Shown: positions 1-13,586, counted from the stretch's first letter. The stretch: 64,000 nucleotides of DNA from Melieria omissa (GCA_963971225.1 OZ020267.1:50167993-50231992), one strand, 5' to 3'. Numbers and translations are program-made. Notes: a model not told the origin generated them from the sequence alone.

Positions 1-68
1 TGCAAAGTTTATAAATTGTGTTCTTTTAAGTTGATTACAAAAATTGCACTTAGGACAAATATTAAACA

Positions 69-2908
69 ATGGCGGTAAGTAAATTTGGCAATATTTTTTT
101 ATTGATTTATTACATTTGTTTACCTCATAGGATCAAATGAGTTCTCCGCCGCCAGCGACACCGAGCGATGCAGCGGATCGCCGTGATTTGCGCGCAGCCC
201 TTACCTCACCTGTGGGCGACTTTGAGCCATTTGAGAATGAGGAAGAAATACTCGGCGACCAGACCATACACGACGAAGAGGAAGATGGCGAGGAGCTCTT
301 TGGCGATAACATGGAGAACGACTACCGCCCTATGCCCGAGTTAGATCACTACGATCCAGCGATTCTAGACGATGAGGGTGATTACTCGGAGTTGTCCCAA
401 GGTGAACGCCTGGCAGCTGAAGCAGAGATGAGAAAACGCGACCGCGCTCTGGGCATACACCGCGATGACAGAGACTTGGGATTCGATCAGAGTGACGATG
501 ATGACGACATGGGCCCGCGTGCCAAGCGGCGTGCTGGTGAAAAAGCAGCAACGGGTGAGATGGAGGACGCCGATATGATTGAATCGATTGAGAATCTGGA
601 GGACACCAAGGGCCACTCCACCAAAGAGTGGGTGAGCATGCTGGGCCCTCGCACAGAAATCGCAAATCGCTTTCAATCATTTCTACGTACATTTGTGGAC
701 GAACGCGGTGCCTACATATACCGCGACCGCATACGTCGCATGTGCGAACAGAACAAGTCATCGTTTGTGGTTTCGTACACCGATTTGGCAAACAAGGAGC
801 ACGTGTTAGCGTATTTCTTACCTGAGGCGCCATTCCAAATGCTAGAAATTTTCGATAAAGTAGCCAAGGATATGGTACTGTCTATATTCCCGACGTACGA
901 GCGTGTAACCACGGAAATTCATGTGCGCATCTCGGAGTTGCCACTTATTGAGGAACTGCGTACTTTCCGCAAACTGCACTTAAACCAACTGGTACGAACG
1001 TTGGGCGTGGTGACAGCTACAACTGGTGTGCTGCCACAGCTGTCGGTTATCAAATACGACTGTGTTAAATGCGGTTACATTCTGGGACCATTTGTACAGT
1101 CACAGAATACCGAGGTGAAGCCAGGCTCCTGTCCCGAATGTCAAAGCACGGGTCCGTTCTCGGTAAGTTTAGATATATTTCAAAGCTCCTTTGAACATTC
1201 CAAATAATAACAATTGCCTTTACCCCCAACAGATCAACATGGAACAAACATTGTATCGCAACTATCAGAAGATTACATTGCAGGAATCACCAGGCCGCAT
1301 CCCCGCCGGCCGTATACCGCGTAGCAAGGACGTAATTCTCTTGTCGGATTTGTGTGACTTGTGCAAACCCGGCGACGAGCTGGAGGTAACTGGCATCTAC
1401 ACAAACAACTACGACGGCTCTCTGAACACCGAGCAGGGCTTCCCTGTGTTCGCAACCGTCATCATCGCCAACCACATCCTGGTTAAGGACAGTAAGCAGG
1501 TGGTGCAGTCCCTAACAGATGAAGACATCGCTACTATTCAGAAGTTGAGCAAGGATCCGCGCATCGCCGATCGAATCGTCGCCTCGATGGCGCCCTCCAT
1601 CTACGGCCACGACTACATTAAGCGTGCCCTTGCGCTGGCGCTATTTGGCGGCGAATCGAAGAACCCCGGCAAGAAGCATAATATTAGAGGCGACATTAAT
1701 CTGCTGATCTGTGGGGACCCAGGCACAGCCAAGTCACAATTCCTAAAGTACATAGAGAAAATAGCGCCGCGGGCCGTGTTCACCACTGGTCAGGGCGCTA
1801 GTGCGGTGGGTTTGACGGCGTACGTGCGCCGCAATCCCGTTTCGAAAGAGTGGACCTTAGAAGCGGGCGCGCTAGTGCTGGCCGATCAAGGTGTCTGTCT
1901 GATAGACGAGTTCGACAAAATGAACGACCAAGATCGCACCTCGATACACGAGGCCATGGAGCAGCAGTCTATTTCGATATCAAAGGCGGGCATTGTGACC
2001 TCACTGCAAGCGCGTTGCACGGTAATTGCGGCTTCCAACCCGATAGGTGGTCGTTACGATCCCTCAATGACGTTCACCGAAAACGTGAACCTGTCGGAGC
2101 CTATTTTGTCGCGTTTCGACATTCTATGCGTGGTCAAGGATGAATTCGACCCAATGCAGGATCAACACTTGGCAAAGTTCGTCGTTAACTCACATATCAA
2201 ACATCACCCGTCTAGCGAGGAAGTCGTGGAAGACTCTCAAGTATCGGGGGCGTCAGAAATTCCGCAGGACCTGTTGCGTCAGTACATTGTGTACGCCAAG
2301 GAGAACATCAGGCCCAAATTAACGGTAAGTTTCCAGCAAGTGCCGTCTTTAATGTATATTTGCATATTTAAGTTATGTATTTGTAGAATGTGGATGAAGA
2401 TAAAATCGCCAAGATGTACGCGCAGCTGCGTCAAGAATCCTTTGCCACCGGTTCATTGCCCATCACAGTGCGACACATTGAGAGCGTGATCCGTATGGCA
2501 GAGGCTCATGCGCGCATGCACCTGCGCGAGAGTGTGCTCGAGTCCGACGTCAGTATGGCTATACGAATGATGCTCGAGAGCTTCATAGAAGCGCAAAAGT
2601 TCAGCGTCATGAAAAAGATGCGCACCATATTCCAGAAGTACCTCTCCTTCCAGAAGGACCACTCCGAGTTGCTGTTCTTCATCTTACGCCAGCTGACACT
2701 CGACCAGCTAGCCTACATGCGGTGCAAAGACGGACCCAGCGCTACGCATGTAGAAGTGATGGAGCGCGACTTAGTCGAAAGAGCCAAGCAACTGGATATT
2801 TACAACCTTAAGCCCTTTTACGAGTCGCAGCTGTTTAAGGAAAATGGCTTCTCATACGATTCGAAGCGGCGAACGATTTTGCAAATTGTAGCCGAGGCGG
2901 CTGTTTAG
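69..2908 (+). CDS. Mcm2: DNA replication licensing factor Mcm2 (complete, 4 exons)
   Basis: Subunit of the Mcm2-7 hexamer, the nuclear replicative helicase core loaded at origins. Exons read from splice sites: 69-74, 131-1162, 1233-2324 and 2387-2908, all joined in phase 0, giving 883 codons, very close to the usual fly length. Visible parts: an acidic Ser/Asp-rich N-terminal tail; a zinc finger of two CxxC pairs (about residues 313/316 and 336/339) just before the second intron; Walker [10 protein letters not shown] (about 507); Walker [10 protein letters not shown] (about 568); arginine finger SRFD (about 639); and the C-terminal MCM lid and winged-helix region. The start is a two-codon exon (ATG GCG, then gtaagt). 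ATG at 137 in exon 2 is an alternative only four residues in. The introns are 56-70 nt. The gene is convergent with the DDX55-type gene. Identification is by recognised family motifs and is very secure. Confidence 0.96.
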
Positions 2909-3301
2909 AGATTGGACCGCCTGATTCATAGTTGTAGATCGATTGCCGCTGTCATTGTTTTAATGTTTTGTATTATGAGTGTTTCATTGTAGCATTCACA
3001 CTCACTCCTCATCCGAATCAACTGAATAAATCGTTTAACAATTACAAGGAGAATTTGACAAATTCCATTGGAACGTTGGTTATACGAACCCTTTAATGAT
3101 GCGTATGTAACTTAACAGTATGAATCTTGTGTACGTACGTACGTAACGCATACAACTCTATTGCAGCATTTTGCATTTATAATTCTGATACGAATTGCAT
3201 TTATAATTCTTATTCAAGTAAAAGGCGGGGCTTTCCGCGAAAGCTGCTTGCGATAAAAAAGTACTGAATTTTTGAAAAAGTGTATATTTTTAGCAAACTT
3301 C
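2909..3301. other. Convergent 3' intergenic region with a 24-bp tandem repeat
   Basis: The region separates two tail-to-tail genes. It holds the Mcm2 AATAAA, a run of GTAC repeats near 3132-3148, and two direct copies of ttgcatttataattct at 3171-3186 and 3195-3210 (period 24). On the minus strand each copy supplies the variant signal TATAAA, which could serve the DDX55-type gene because no canonical AATAAA is seen for it. Confidence 0.5.
3025..3030 (+). promoter_or_regulatory. Polyadenylation signal of Mcm2
   Basis: Canonical AATAAA about 120 nt downstream of the Mcm2 stop codon and before the convergent neighbour's stop. Its position fits a short 3'UTR. Confidence 0.55.
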
Positions 3302-5295
3302 CTAGATATCTTCAATGCCCATTTCTTTGTCAAAGTCTTCCTCACTTATTTTATTCCGCTTCAGTTTTTTGAACAAACGTATGTCGTTGGCCAGCTCATC
3401 TAAATCCTCCTGAGTAAACTGTGGTTTTCGTTTTTTCGCCTTAACTACACCGCTGGCGGCTTCACTCTCCTTCTTGCGTTGTTTTTTCGCCTTGCGCAGC
3501 TCCTTTTTGGACTTGGCATCCAGTTTCGCCTTCTTTGTATCCTCCCAAGCTTCAGTGTGTCTTTTGAATTTCTTTTTGCCCGGCCATGAGCCGGTCTCTT
3601 CGTATGTTTTTAGTTTTTCCTGGCGGATTTGTTCCTTTTGCTGATTTTTGTAGCTCAACTTGGTGATGTCCACCTCGAATGTCGGCGCGATGAAGTTCAC
3701 CGCCTTGGAGTTTTTCAATTCGGGCATACGCGGCATTTGAAGCAGGCCGTAGCCAGTAGCAGCCTTGCCGAGGTCCAAGTCTTTCAGACGCAAGATGGCG
3801 TTGCATTCGTGCTTGGTGTATGCGCGTATGTGGGAAACAAACGCCTGAACGCCCTTGTCGTATACCGCTTTGTCGGCCATCTGATAATATTAGACAACTT
3901 GAATAATGGCTTTGCGAATAACTATTCATCCACTTACCTGCAGCTTGTGAAGCTTTTGTATTGTGGGTAAGAGCTCCTGGCAGTTGTGATCCGCGCTTTC
4001 AAGTTCATTGAGTTCCACCTTCTGATTTATTTTCAGGAATGTCACGTAGGCATCCTCACTGGGCAGCAAAAAGACCAATGCATTTCCGTCATTTTCTTGG
4101 CGTGCTGTGCGCCCTACGCGATGCACAAAGCTACTAGCGCTAGCTGGCGGATCCCACTGTATAACCCAGTCAATTTCCGGCACGTCTAGCCCTCGCGCCA
4201 ATACGTCCGTGCACAGTAAAATTGCCTTAGCGTCGCCGCGAAACTGGTCCACGATGTTCTTACGTCTGTTCATCTTCATCTTCCCGTGAATGCCCAGAAT
4301 GGAGCGCTTCGGCAGAAACTGCGGCATCACTTCAAGCCAGTACTCCACACAGGCGCACGTTGGAAAGAACACCATCACCTTGCCACCAACGACTGAGGGC
4401 GAGCGCAGAAAGTGCAGCAACGCCACAAACTTTTGCTCAGGCTCTACGATTTTGTAGAAATTCTGCAAACGCACAGGTGTGCTGATGGTGGACTTCTCCT
4501 TGACGGAAACTAAAACCGGATTACGCAGTCCGGCGCGTATTAGATCTGTCACCTCTGTTGTTTGTGTTGCAGAGAATAAGCCCGTGCGGCGTTGACGTGG
4601 CAAATAGCTTAGGATGTTGTTGATGGTGGCCTTAAAGCCCAGGTCCAACAAGCGATCGGCTTCGTCCAGCACCAGAAACTCCTGCACATAGAAATTATTT
4701 AGCGAAATTGTATCGTCCAATGGGGTGTTGTCACACTCACCAAGCTTTTTACGCGGCCCGCAAGGTTCAAATCGCCTTTACGCTCAAAGAGATCCTCCAA
4801 GCGTCCGGGAGTGCAAATCAATATGCAGGGGTTTTCCTTTTTGATGGCGGTTATTTCCTCCTCAATCCCACTACCGCCAACAATCAGTTTTTGGCGCAAG
4901 TATCGTAGATCTGCATGCTCAAGGAATGTGGCCAGCACATCAGATATCTGTGAGGCCAGTTCGCGTGTGGGCGAAATGACCAGTGCGCCGACTTCCTTTG
5001 GCGCCCACGGCATCTCCCTATGACGACGATGCAGCATTTCCAGCAGCGGTACCAAGAAAGCCAACGTTTTGCCGGACCCGGTAACAGCTTCGGCAGAAAC
5101 ATCCTTGGAAGCCAGTAGCAGCGGAATCGATGCAGTCTATCGTTAAGAAAGCCGAGTTAATTCCAATGCTGATTGTAAATTGAGGCTGTTTACCTGCACG
5201 GGAGTCATTAGAGTAAAACCCATTTGTGTTATTACTTCCAGTACAGATGCTGAAAGTGGCGGCTTGTCCAGCGCAGTCCACGCTTTACGCGACAT
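3302..5295 (-). CDS. DDX55: DEAD-box ATP-dependent RNA helicase, DDX55/Spb4 family (complete, 4 exons)
   Basis: Nucleolar RNA helicase family needed for 60S ribosomal subunit maturation (known of Spb4/DDX55). Exons on the minus strand: 5295-5194, 5136-4741, 4681-3938 and 3880-3302, all in phase 0, 606 codons; introns of 57-59 nt. Motifs in order: Q motif ending MTPVQ (34), motif I AVTGSGKT (about 51-58), [21 protein letters not shown] in [10 protein letters not shown] (about 170), SAT in [15 protein letters not shown], and HRVGRTAR. The C-terminal exon carries the family's [14 protein letters not shown] segment and a Lys-rich tail. The start at 5295 was chosen because it gives the usual short N-terminus. 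An in-frame ATG at 5349 would add 18 unremarkable residues. The fly orthologue is, from memory, CG9630. Confidence 0.93.
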
Positions 5296-5437
5296 TTCTG
5301 CTTTAAAACTTGTATATCTTGCACTGTTCAATACCGTCTTGCACAACAAATTTGCGATTATTTATATTGTGTGCTGTCAAAATTGTTGACCAACGACTTC
5401 GGCCATTTAGCTCCACGCTGCTTTTCAACCCTCACAG

Positions 5438-5447
5438 ATCAGCTGAT
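5438..5447. promoter_or_regulatory. Possible core-promoter E-box (ATCAGCTGAT) of the helicase gene
   Basis: The palindrome ATCAGCTGAT matches the AWCAGCTGWT motif known from fly housekeeping core promoters. It lies about 90-150 nt upstream of the possible start codons of the minus-strand helicase gene, in the gap before the CA- and GTG-rich leader on the plus strand. It could also serve a divergent promoter. There is no start-site evidence. Confidence 0.35.
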
Positions 5448-5639
5448 TGTCAATTCTATCACCTGCATGCACATATCTTCTAAGAAACTTTTCAGTGTGT
5501 GCACCCTGTGCTGTCAAAGTAGCATCTATTACCAACTGCCTTATCGCATCTATTACGACACTTCGAAGTGTGTTGAATTTGACGTCAAAAGTTAAGATGG
5601 CGTTGGTGGGTGCGCACGGTTGAAAAATTCTCCTCCGAA

Positions 5640-6601
5640 TATTCCGCATAAAATTCCAAGTGCAAAAATAAATGCATTGAAAAACACAGTGAATGCCAGC
5701 AGCAGTTGAGTGTTAATCGTAGTTTTGGTTTTCCGTGTCTTCAAGCGCATTCCGTGTGGAGTTGTGCATGAGAGTTTCTCACAAATTCCACTAGTGTGAT
5801 TGCGAGGCGTAGAAAGCGAAAAAATTCCGATTCCTGTTTTCCCCTGTGTATACGCTCGTGAATGAAGAAAATTACAACACCCTCGAATCTGAAAAACGGG
5901 TGCGATACTCACAGGCGCATATTCGCATATTGAAATTGAATTTGCAGCAAAATACGAAACGTCTTCTAATTGCAAAATTGCACTCGGCTTTGTTCCGATT
6001 GGGGGGCAAAACGTCAGATAAAGTGAAAAATCGTCAAATAGCCACAACTTCAGTGCAAAGGACAAAATTGTGTTGCGATGGAATTTTTTGTTTTCATTTG
6101 ACGGAGACAGTGCATGAAGATTTTGTGAATTACCTTACACGGCGCTGATTTAATTTATAGACTTCTGTGCCTGTGAATACCCGCCCCTCCCTTCGCGCAA
6201 AGCCAACAGTAGGCGCAGCAGCAACACCCTTCATCAGCAATTCACGTCTCCACAGCACACCAACGTAGCGTAAAAGTGCGCGCGTGTGTGTGTGTGTTGA
6301 GTTCTGCTGGGCTCAACGCCACCCCATTACGTGTTGTGCGAAGCACAAGGACGAAACGGATACACACACTCACGGCACGCGGGCTAGCAACGTTCTCACT
6401 GTTCGGCGCGGTGCGGTGCGGCACAGGGGCCAGCAGCAGGTTTGAATTATTAAATCATGTGCCCGTGTGTGTGTGCGTGATGTCAACATCACCAGCGTCA
6501 GCGCCACCGCCATAGCAGCAGCAGGAGTAGGAGCACGAGGACAAGCCGAAGGAGCAGCCACTGCCGAAGCAGCAATGCAAGAAAAACAATAACATGAAAT
6601 G
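5640..6601 (+). other. Cdep: Candidate non-coding first exon of Cdep ending at a strong donor
   Basis: Sequence up to 6601 looks like a fly 5' leader: GTG/CA-rich with CAG-type runs near 6500-6590 and no long ORF. It ends in ATGAAATG followed by gtaagc at 6602, a good splice donor. The next plausible acceptor on this strand with a clean pyrimidine tract is at 27689-27690, ahead of the Cdep start codon. The 5' boundary is unknown and given only approximately. Support is donor quality and composition alone. Confidence 0.35.
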
Positions 6602-9600
6602 GTAAGCAAACAAATTTCTCTACATTCACACACGAACGCACCCACAACACCGCCCACGCCCTGCGATGGTTTTATACAATTTTGTACTAAGTACACTAGT
6701 TTTTGCTGTTGCGTTTGTCTGCCTCCCTTTTCGCCTATTCGTATTACGTTTTTCGTTTACATTCACTCATCGCCTGCTTCCATGGACAAACGGGTTAAAT
6801 TGGGGTCATTGCATTCGTATCCATCGCGTTCGCCCTCGCTCCGTTTACGCTGCATGCCAGCCCATTCATTCGGGTTTTCGATATTTCATTGAAGACTGCA
6901 GCGTGGTATGTAAAGAGGGGAAAAAGTGACAAATTGTCACAATGACATATTGCGTTGAGCCAAAGTGTTTGGGCCAAAGTGCGTTAATTGGGATGAAAAA
7001 ACCGAAAAGCAGCGGCAACGAAAGTAAAGTGCGTTGTGCTACTTGCAAGGGCAGAGCTCTCGCAGATGCAGATCTCGCCCTGAAATTAAAAACTACTCTT
7101 GAAGGACTTTGAAATATTTAATTCAATGCAAGACACAAAAGTCGAAAAGAGACTGGATTTTCTTGAACTGGAAGTTTGTAGAATATATACGCATCGATAG
7201 AGTTCAGAATCAATTATTATGAAGTAATTTTTTTTGTAATTCAATCGTCCTACATTCGTCTTGCCGAAAGAAAATTAACATTAATTTCGGAAACTAAGTA
7301 TTAAGCTTTTGTCATAAAAAAACAAAATACCGAAGTTTTGGTGTTTTTTATATATGTACGTTTTATACAAAACATAAACTCTTAAGGCTGAGCGAATATG
7401 TGGCACGTGATATTCCTTATTTCTTTAACAATAAAATATTTGTCCTCTACCATTTAAGCTAAAATTTTGCAAGCTTCTATGATTGCTTCTAAATACTTTG
7501 TTTTCTTGCATGCATTGAAGTCGTTGACCTATATTTTTATTATTTCGTTATTATTGTTTTTTATTGACTCCTTGACTCCTAAATTTTTGCAATAGCTAAC
7601 TGATCCACTAACACTTCCAGTAAGCATTCGTGAATTGTTTATTATAGAAGATTAGGTCGTGGTTATCGATCATACAGTTTTATGCATTACTATTGCATTT
7701 CAAGGGAATTTGCGAAAAAGAAGTTGCAAACTGTTGATCTTTGAAACATTCGGCAAGGCAGAGGTTGTAAAGGTTCGTCGATATTACAATTTAGTTTTTC
7801 ATTGGGTCGAAATACTCGCATACGCACTTTGCTATTCTCACCTAAAATAACAGCTTGTAAAATTCGTTCTGGCCGAGGCATCGCTTATCTTATCGCTTCC
7901 ATTTTTTACGCAGTTGCACGTTTTGGTCGTTTTTCATCAAAACACGATACAGCGGCACACAAAACCCTGGTATCTGCTGTCATCGATTTCCATTTAATGC
8001 TTCTTTTTGCCTATTTATTATATTTTGATTTACTGCGTTGGACCTGTTGGACCGCGGTAGCGTGAAATGGCTTAGGCATGGTTTTAAGCCGATGATCTAA
8101 CCAATACTAGAGTATTGGCCAATATTTTCATAGCCATAGATAAAACAAAGTTATGTGGAAGTGGAAGTAGGCCCAACACAGAAAAATATAAAATATTTAT
8201 GTTCAGAAATTTACCGAATTTAAAGTTCCGTGTAGTTTGTCGTATCCGAGAAATGTCCAAGCATTTTTGAAGCGTTGTAGTTATTTGACTTTATACTCAA
8301 CATTTCTCAGGCAGCCGTGCTTGTTCAGGCCTCATTGCCATTAACCAATGATGTTAACTGTAAATATTGACCTTTTTTGCCATTCTGGTCAATTTATAAA
8401 TAACTAATGCTACCAAGAGTTTCTTCTGAAAACACACAACTAATTTGCTCATTAATTCCAAAGTGTGGCATATTTTATACTAAGAATTAAGAACAGCAAA
8501 GAGAATAAACCTAAGCAGAGTGAACAACTTGTCTTCAACCACGCACCCATCGAGCACAGACAGACTCGGTTAGTTAGTTACTTGACGGGTTACAAGTGTG
8601 CGCGATAAGCACTGCGATTTGTGATAACGGCATCGTAATTGGGGCAAATCTCCTAATTGAATTGGTTAAGCTTCCGCCATCATGAACCCGAAATTCAGGT
8701 CGGAGCTGATTGGCCCACAGGCTGCATATATAATGCATGGGCGCCGTTATGACAACGCCGCTCCGGTCCGACACTTACCGCTGCGATATCTTGCAGGCCC
8801 GGTGCGGTGATTGTCGTAGTGACAGCGCGCTCTGCTGTCTTGCACATTATCACTTCAGCTATTTGCAGTAGATAACGAACTTGATTACGACTTTAGGGGC
8901 CTCCGCGCAGCAAACAGTTTTAACATGTATTATAAAATGTTTGTTCAAAAAGAACACTCGCGCTAAAAGCGAAAATGTAGAGAGAGAAACGAGGAAACGA
9001 GTCATAGTGATGTCATCTATTAGCGATTAGTGAAGCAACGGGTGGCGCGCGCGCGCTGGCTTCACGACAATCGAGTGCGGTGTTTCGGCGCGCAACCATT
9101 TTCGGTCAGCAAGTTGGACGGGAAACTGCCGTTGGTAACGAGGCGTATAATCAAACATTTGCTATTAAATTGTGGAACTGAGATTTCCTAAAGCCAGTAG
9201 CCTAAAACCGTTTCTTCAAATAAATATAGAGTAAAACATTAGGGCCGAAAAACGAAAGCGAAATGTGCTTCTACAACATGAGGCTTAACTGCAACGCTAA
9301 TAACGCTAATGAATTAGGTCACTCGTTCTGCGTGGACGTCGGTATAAATCAGTTGTGTTCGCGGCAGCTTCAGTTTTTGAATTTTGTGCAGTTGTCAAAG
9401 CGTTAAAGCCGTGAAACGCGGTCGCCCGCTGGACGGCATACTGGCACAGTAGCCTTGGCACTTGGTGCGTGCGTCCGGCTACTGATGCGTCGATCTGGTC
9501 AGACAGCAACGTGCGGTTAATTTACCGTAGCGGTGAAGCATTCACTCGGGCGTGAGCTGTTGGATTTGACTGAGTGGCAACGCGTAGGCGGGTTGGTTGT

Positions 9601-10590
9601 TAGGCATGAAAATGTGGGCTTTTTGCGACGGTTTGTAATCGTCCACCGAGGACTCGCAAAAAAATGCTCGCCAACGGTTTGTGCATAGCTTTATTCATCC
9701 ATCTAAATTCATTGAAATATAAATTTTTTTCCCAATTTTTCTATGAGTTTGGGCTTAGGGGATTCAAATCTAGTTGATTGTAAAATAAAAATACATTTAA
9801 CTCAGTAAGTTCGTTTTTCAATGTTTGGAACTTATTCTATGAAGTAAAATAAATTATATAGTAAGTATAATTGTTTTCATGTAAAAAAAAATTTAAATAC
9901 ATTTTTCGAAATAAAAAATTAAATATATTCTTCTGATTGAAAAATATATTCTGTAAAAGAGATCAAACTTAAAAATTTTGTATTACGACAATGAAGTATT
10001 TTTTACCATAGCGAAACTTCTCTCCTAGCCCAGAATATGTTAGTTGGTTACTACATGTAGTATTCAGTTATTTATTTAAGCTCAACAGAAATGAATGATT
10101 TTGATAGTAAGATTTAAAAACATTTTTTTTTAATTTTTTTAATTTTTTAATCTTCAAAACAAGACTTGAACTAGAATGAAAAATCCTAATTTTCTTACTT
10201 TGCTGCTGTGAGTTATATAATTTAATAAAAAAATGCAAATTCAAAGGCTTAGTAATAAAATAAAACAGATAAAATACTTGAAGATTCAAATAACAATTCT
10301 GGGGCGTAGCCAGAAATTGGTCATGCGAGAGGTTTAACACTTTTTTTTTGGCAATTTTAGCACTTCGTGCGTCCCAAACAAAACAGGACTTTTGCAATAA
10401 AGCATTTTTTAGTGGCACCACCTATATGTGAGAGCGCTGAAAATTTACAGTTTACTGCGATTCTAAATCAAAATATCAAATTTAGTTGACTGGAAGCGGA
10501 GATATTATTTGAAGTGACAGCATGTTGGTCTCATCGGTGCAAAAAAAATATCGATCAAAGAGCCAATATTAAGTTTGGTATGTTTTAATC
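6602..10590. other. Non-coding stretch, no gene recognised
   Basis: This is probably the start of the first Cdep intron. I see no homologous ORF. About 9725-10290 is AT-rich with long A and T runs. About 9030-9200 is GC-richer (a CG alternation near 9045-9058) and could hold a promoter or leader, but nothing decides it. Confidence 0.4.
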
Positions 10591-10599
10591 GAAACATTT

Positions 10600-11160
10600 C
10601 AATTCATGATTATTGTTTATCCCGTGGCAGACTTCATGGGTTGTATACGGAATTTAAAAACGGCTGTGAGAACATAAATGATGACCAACATGTTGACCAA
10701 TTGAGGTTCGTGATCGCCGCAGATTTCATCAAAACTGCCTGAATTCATCAGAGATCAGCCAACATTTTCGCTAAAATTCTGAAAATTGGATTTAAGCATT
10801 TTAATAACATAAATTTATTTAAACTGAACATTTGGCTACTGAAAAGTGTGTCTGTGTGTGTGTTTGCTCTACTCAGTTGACTGACGCCATCTCGTCGATA
10901 GACACTTGTGACCGATTTTTGAAATATTAATTGCCTTTTAACCATAACCGACTCCCCGTAATCGTCTGATTTGGCACCGTACGATTTTGATCTTTTTGAA
11001 AAAATGCATTTGCCAATGAAAGGAAAGCGTTTTATGGACGTAGAAGTCCTCAAAAGGCATGTGCCGATATTCTGAAGGACATCTAGGACATAAGGCCGAC
11101 GATCTAAAACGCTTATGCTTGTAGCCCATGCAAGTCGGTGTAGTAAATCCAAAGGGGACT
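10600..11160 (+). pseudogene. Decayed mariner/Tc1-superfamily transposase relic
   Basis: Plus-strand reading near 10968-11040 gives SDLAPYDFDLFEKM followed by LPMKGKRF, the region around the third catalytic acid of mariner-like transposases (typically SPDLAP-CD-F). It is followed by a stop-riddled tail. Upstream, near 10680-10760, are remnants resembling the N-terminal helix-turn-helix linker. There are many stops and frameshifts and no clear terminal repeats, so the ends are approximate. Confidence 0.5.
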
Positions 11161-13584
11161 AGTTTGAATACACAAAACGAGTTTCCCCAAGAAAATGTGT
11201 GGGTGTTTTTGATTTTCCTTTAATTGTTAAAGCATGCATAGTGATTGAAAATGTTGACTAATGATAGGCTATTTGGGTTAATACCCAAACCTCCCTCGTG
11301 GCCTGTTGTGGCCACGATTTTCCTTATATAGAGAGAGCTGTATTTATTGTTTTATAATATGTTCGACCGTTCGACTTTTTCGTAACAACAACATTGAGCA
11401 ATGAAGAGCTCTACTAAATTAGCCATGTGCCATAGATTTCTCCACAGTAAACAACTAACAAAAGCACAAATTTATGAATCAAGTGAATGTTTTACCAAAG
11501 AGGCCTCAACTTTTTAATAGTACGGTTGTAATGCGTATTTAAAGCGTTTGTTGTCAGTGTTTTCTGTTTTAATTTGTGTGCTTCTGAATATAAATGACAG
11601 AATTAATTCATTAAGTCACGTTTCCATCTTTGCACCAGACCTAAGGTGGATAAGTAAGATGGAAGAAACAACGGCAAGATTTTTATTCATAAAGTGCACA
11701 AAAGCCGAAAGTTGAAAGAAATTCTTGCAAGAAGTAGTTGTGTACATAATGGAGCAGCACTCACGGTGGCGCATGTTAGGTGCTGCAGCACTTGGAAATG
11801 TGAACGAGATTGCCAGCGGCAGCCAATGCGGCAGATGCCCAACGTCTTTAAGTTGTCAGCGTTCGGTCGCTTTCGATTCAGCAACTGGGCCCACTGTGCG
11901 CACAGATGAACACCACAGATACGCCCAAGCCGAGAGGCAAGTCAACCACTTGAGCAGCGAGAATAGGCCAAATCAATAAACGAAGCTGCAGCAGTACTCG
12001 AAACAAGGTTAGGCTGCGCTACTGTGTGGCGCACGCTGCCAACTGACTGCGAATGTTTGTGACTGTGGGTCGCTGTGGTAGTTGATAATGCGGCCAATGA
12101 GGCTAGTAAAGTTGATAATGATGACGACGATGCAGGGCGAATGTCTGCATTTGAGAATCGCCCCCGCTTTTGCTTATGTGCTTCGAGTGAATAATAAATC
12201 AATTATTTTTAGTAAACTGCTCTTCGTTGTTTCTGCGTTGAACTTTGAGATGCAGAAATGCTACACACAGAAATTAGCACAGCAGCGCTTATATACACGC
12301 ACACACGACCCGATACACTGATATGCAGCTGGCTTGAGCTTCAAGTATTTTCCATGAACGCACACAAGGCGCGCAGCTCCTCTGATATATTCCCGTCACG
12401 GTTACTTTGCGCAAAACGCTTCGGCGGGATGGCCGTTGAATGAGCGCCGGAGCCGCGGAACGGCATGGCGGTTGGCAAATTTGCGACGCGATTATCGCGC
12501 ATTTGACGCAACGTAGCTGCGACGCTAAAATTGCAGTCGATTGCTGCTGTTATTGGTGTTGCTTGTGGCTGCCGCTGTCGTTGTATGATTATTGCGAATT
12601 ACAAGTGAATCCGTAGCGCTGTTTGGTGTATAGCACATACACATATACATATTTATTTGTATGTTAAGTGTGCGTGTGTGCAACAATGCCATTAGCTCAT
12701 GTAGTTTCGCTCGCCGGGCAAAGTGAAGCACGTATCCGCCGCTGTCACACTGCTGCTGTTCTTATCCCAGCGGCGAATGCATCGATATGTAAAAATAATG
12801 ACGACAACGACGGCACACTCGAACGCACGGACAAGAGCCATTAGCGGCCGCGTTGGTTGTGGTGGTGGCGGTTGTTATGTGCGGCTTGTCCCCAACATTG
12901 GCTGCTACTGTCGCTGCCGTGTCCATTTTCGTTGCTGCCGACTGCAGTTACTCTGCTTCGCCTCCTCGCATTTACTGCATTAGCCTGGACAAGTGTGGTG
13001 GCGTTGGATCTGCATATCACGCACAGCTGCAAGGAGCACAGTCAGCCAGCACTGAGTACCTAGGACCCATATGCCTCGATAATGTCAATTGGTTTTGTAT
13101 TTACTTCTCGCAATCGTACAGTTAGCGGCAATTTTTGCAATTTGCCAGACACTTCATTTGTTTGTCGCTCTTTGTGGAGTCATGCGGTGAAGCGGTTGTA
13201 AATTTGAATGTGTAAGTGTCCGAGTGGCGAATGACGAATGATAACTGCCCTGTATAGTTCTTGCTACTGTTGACATTTTCAAAATAATTTATTGTGGGCT
13301 TTGAGTTTATACGTTAACTGTACATTACTGCCCAATTTATGATAATGAATGTAGCATCGACATAGCTGGAAGTGTACTTGTCAACTAATTTGAAACTCAA
13401 AAATGTTGTAGTATCATGTTTGTTGATGTGGATATTTTAAGACGGTTCCTAAGAGAGAATTGCCAAACATTATTTCTATTTATTTAAAAAAATTGCGAAC
13501 CTCAAATACTGACTACGCACTTTATCTGGCGTCATTGGTCAAGTGAAAGAATTTTTCAGGGCAGTCAATCCTTTATGAATGAAA
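11161..13584. other. Non-coding stretch, no gene recognised
   Basis: It contains GC-richer parts with CA/GTG microsatellite-like runs (about 12280-12310, 12640-12690, 12540-13070). Short ORFs here show no recognisable family and overlap on both strands, so none is called. Confidence 0.4.
11296..11317. repeat. Perfect short hairpin
   Basis: tcgtggcc and ggccacga form an 8-bp stem with a 6-nt loop. It is not associated with any gene feature I can see. Confidence 0.4.
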
Positions 13585-13586
13585 TA

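Noticed and set aside
330..833. Antisense ORF of 167 codons opposite Mcm2 exon 2
   Set aside because: It is a shadow of the strongly conserved Mcm2 frame, with no homology of its own.
9050..9180. Promoter or alternative leader around the CG-alternating patch and ggtcagcaagttggacgg
   Set aside because: The initiator match is imperfect and the downstream element is out of register by a base; nothing else supports it.
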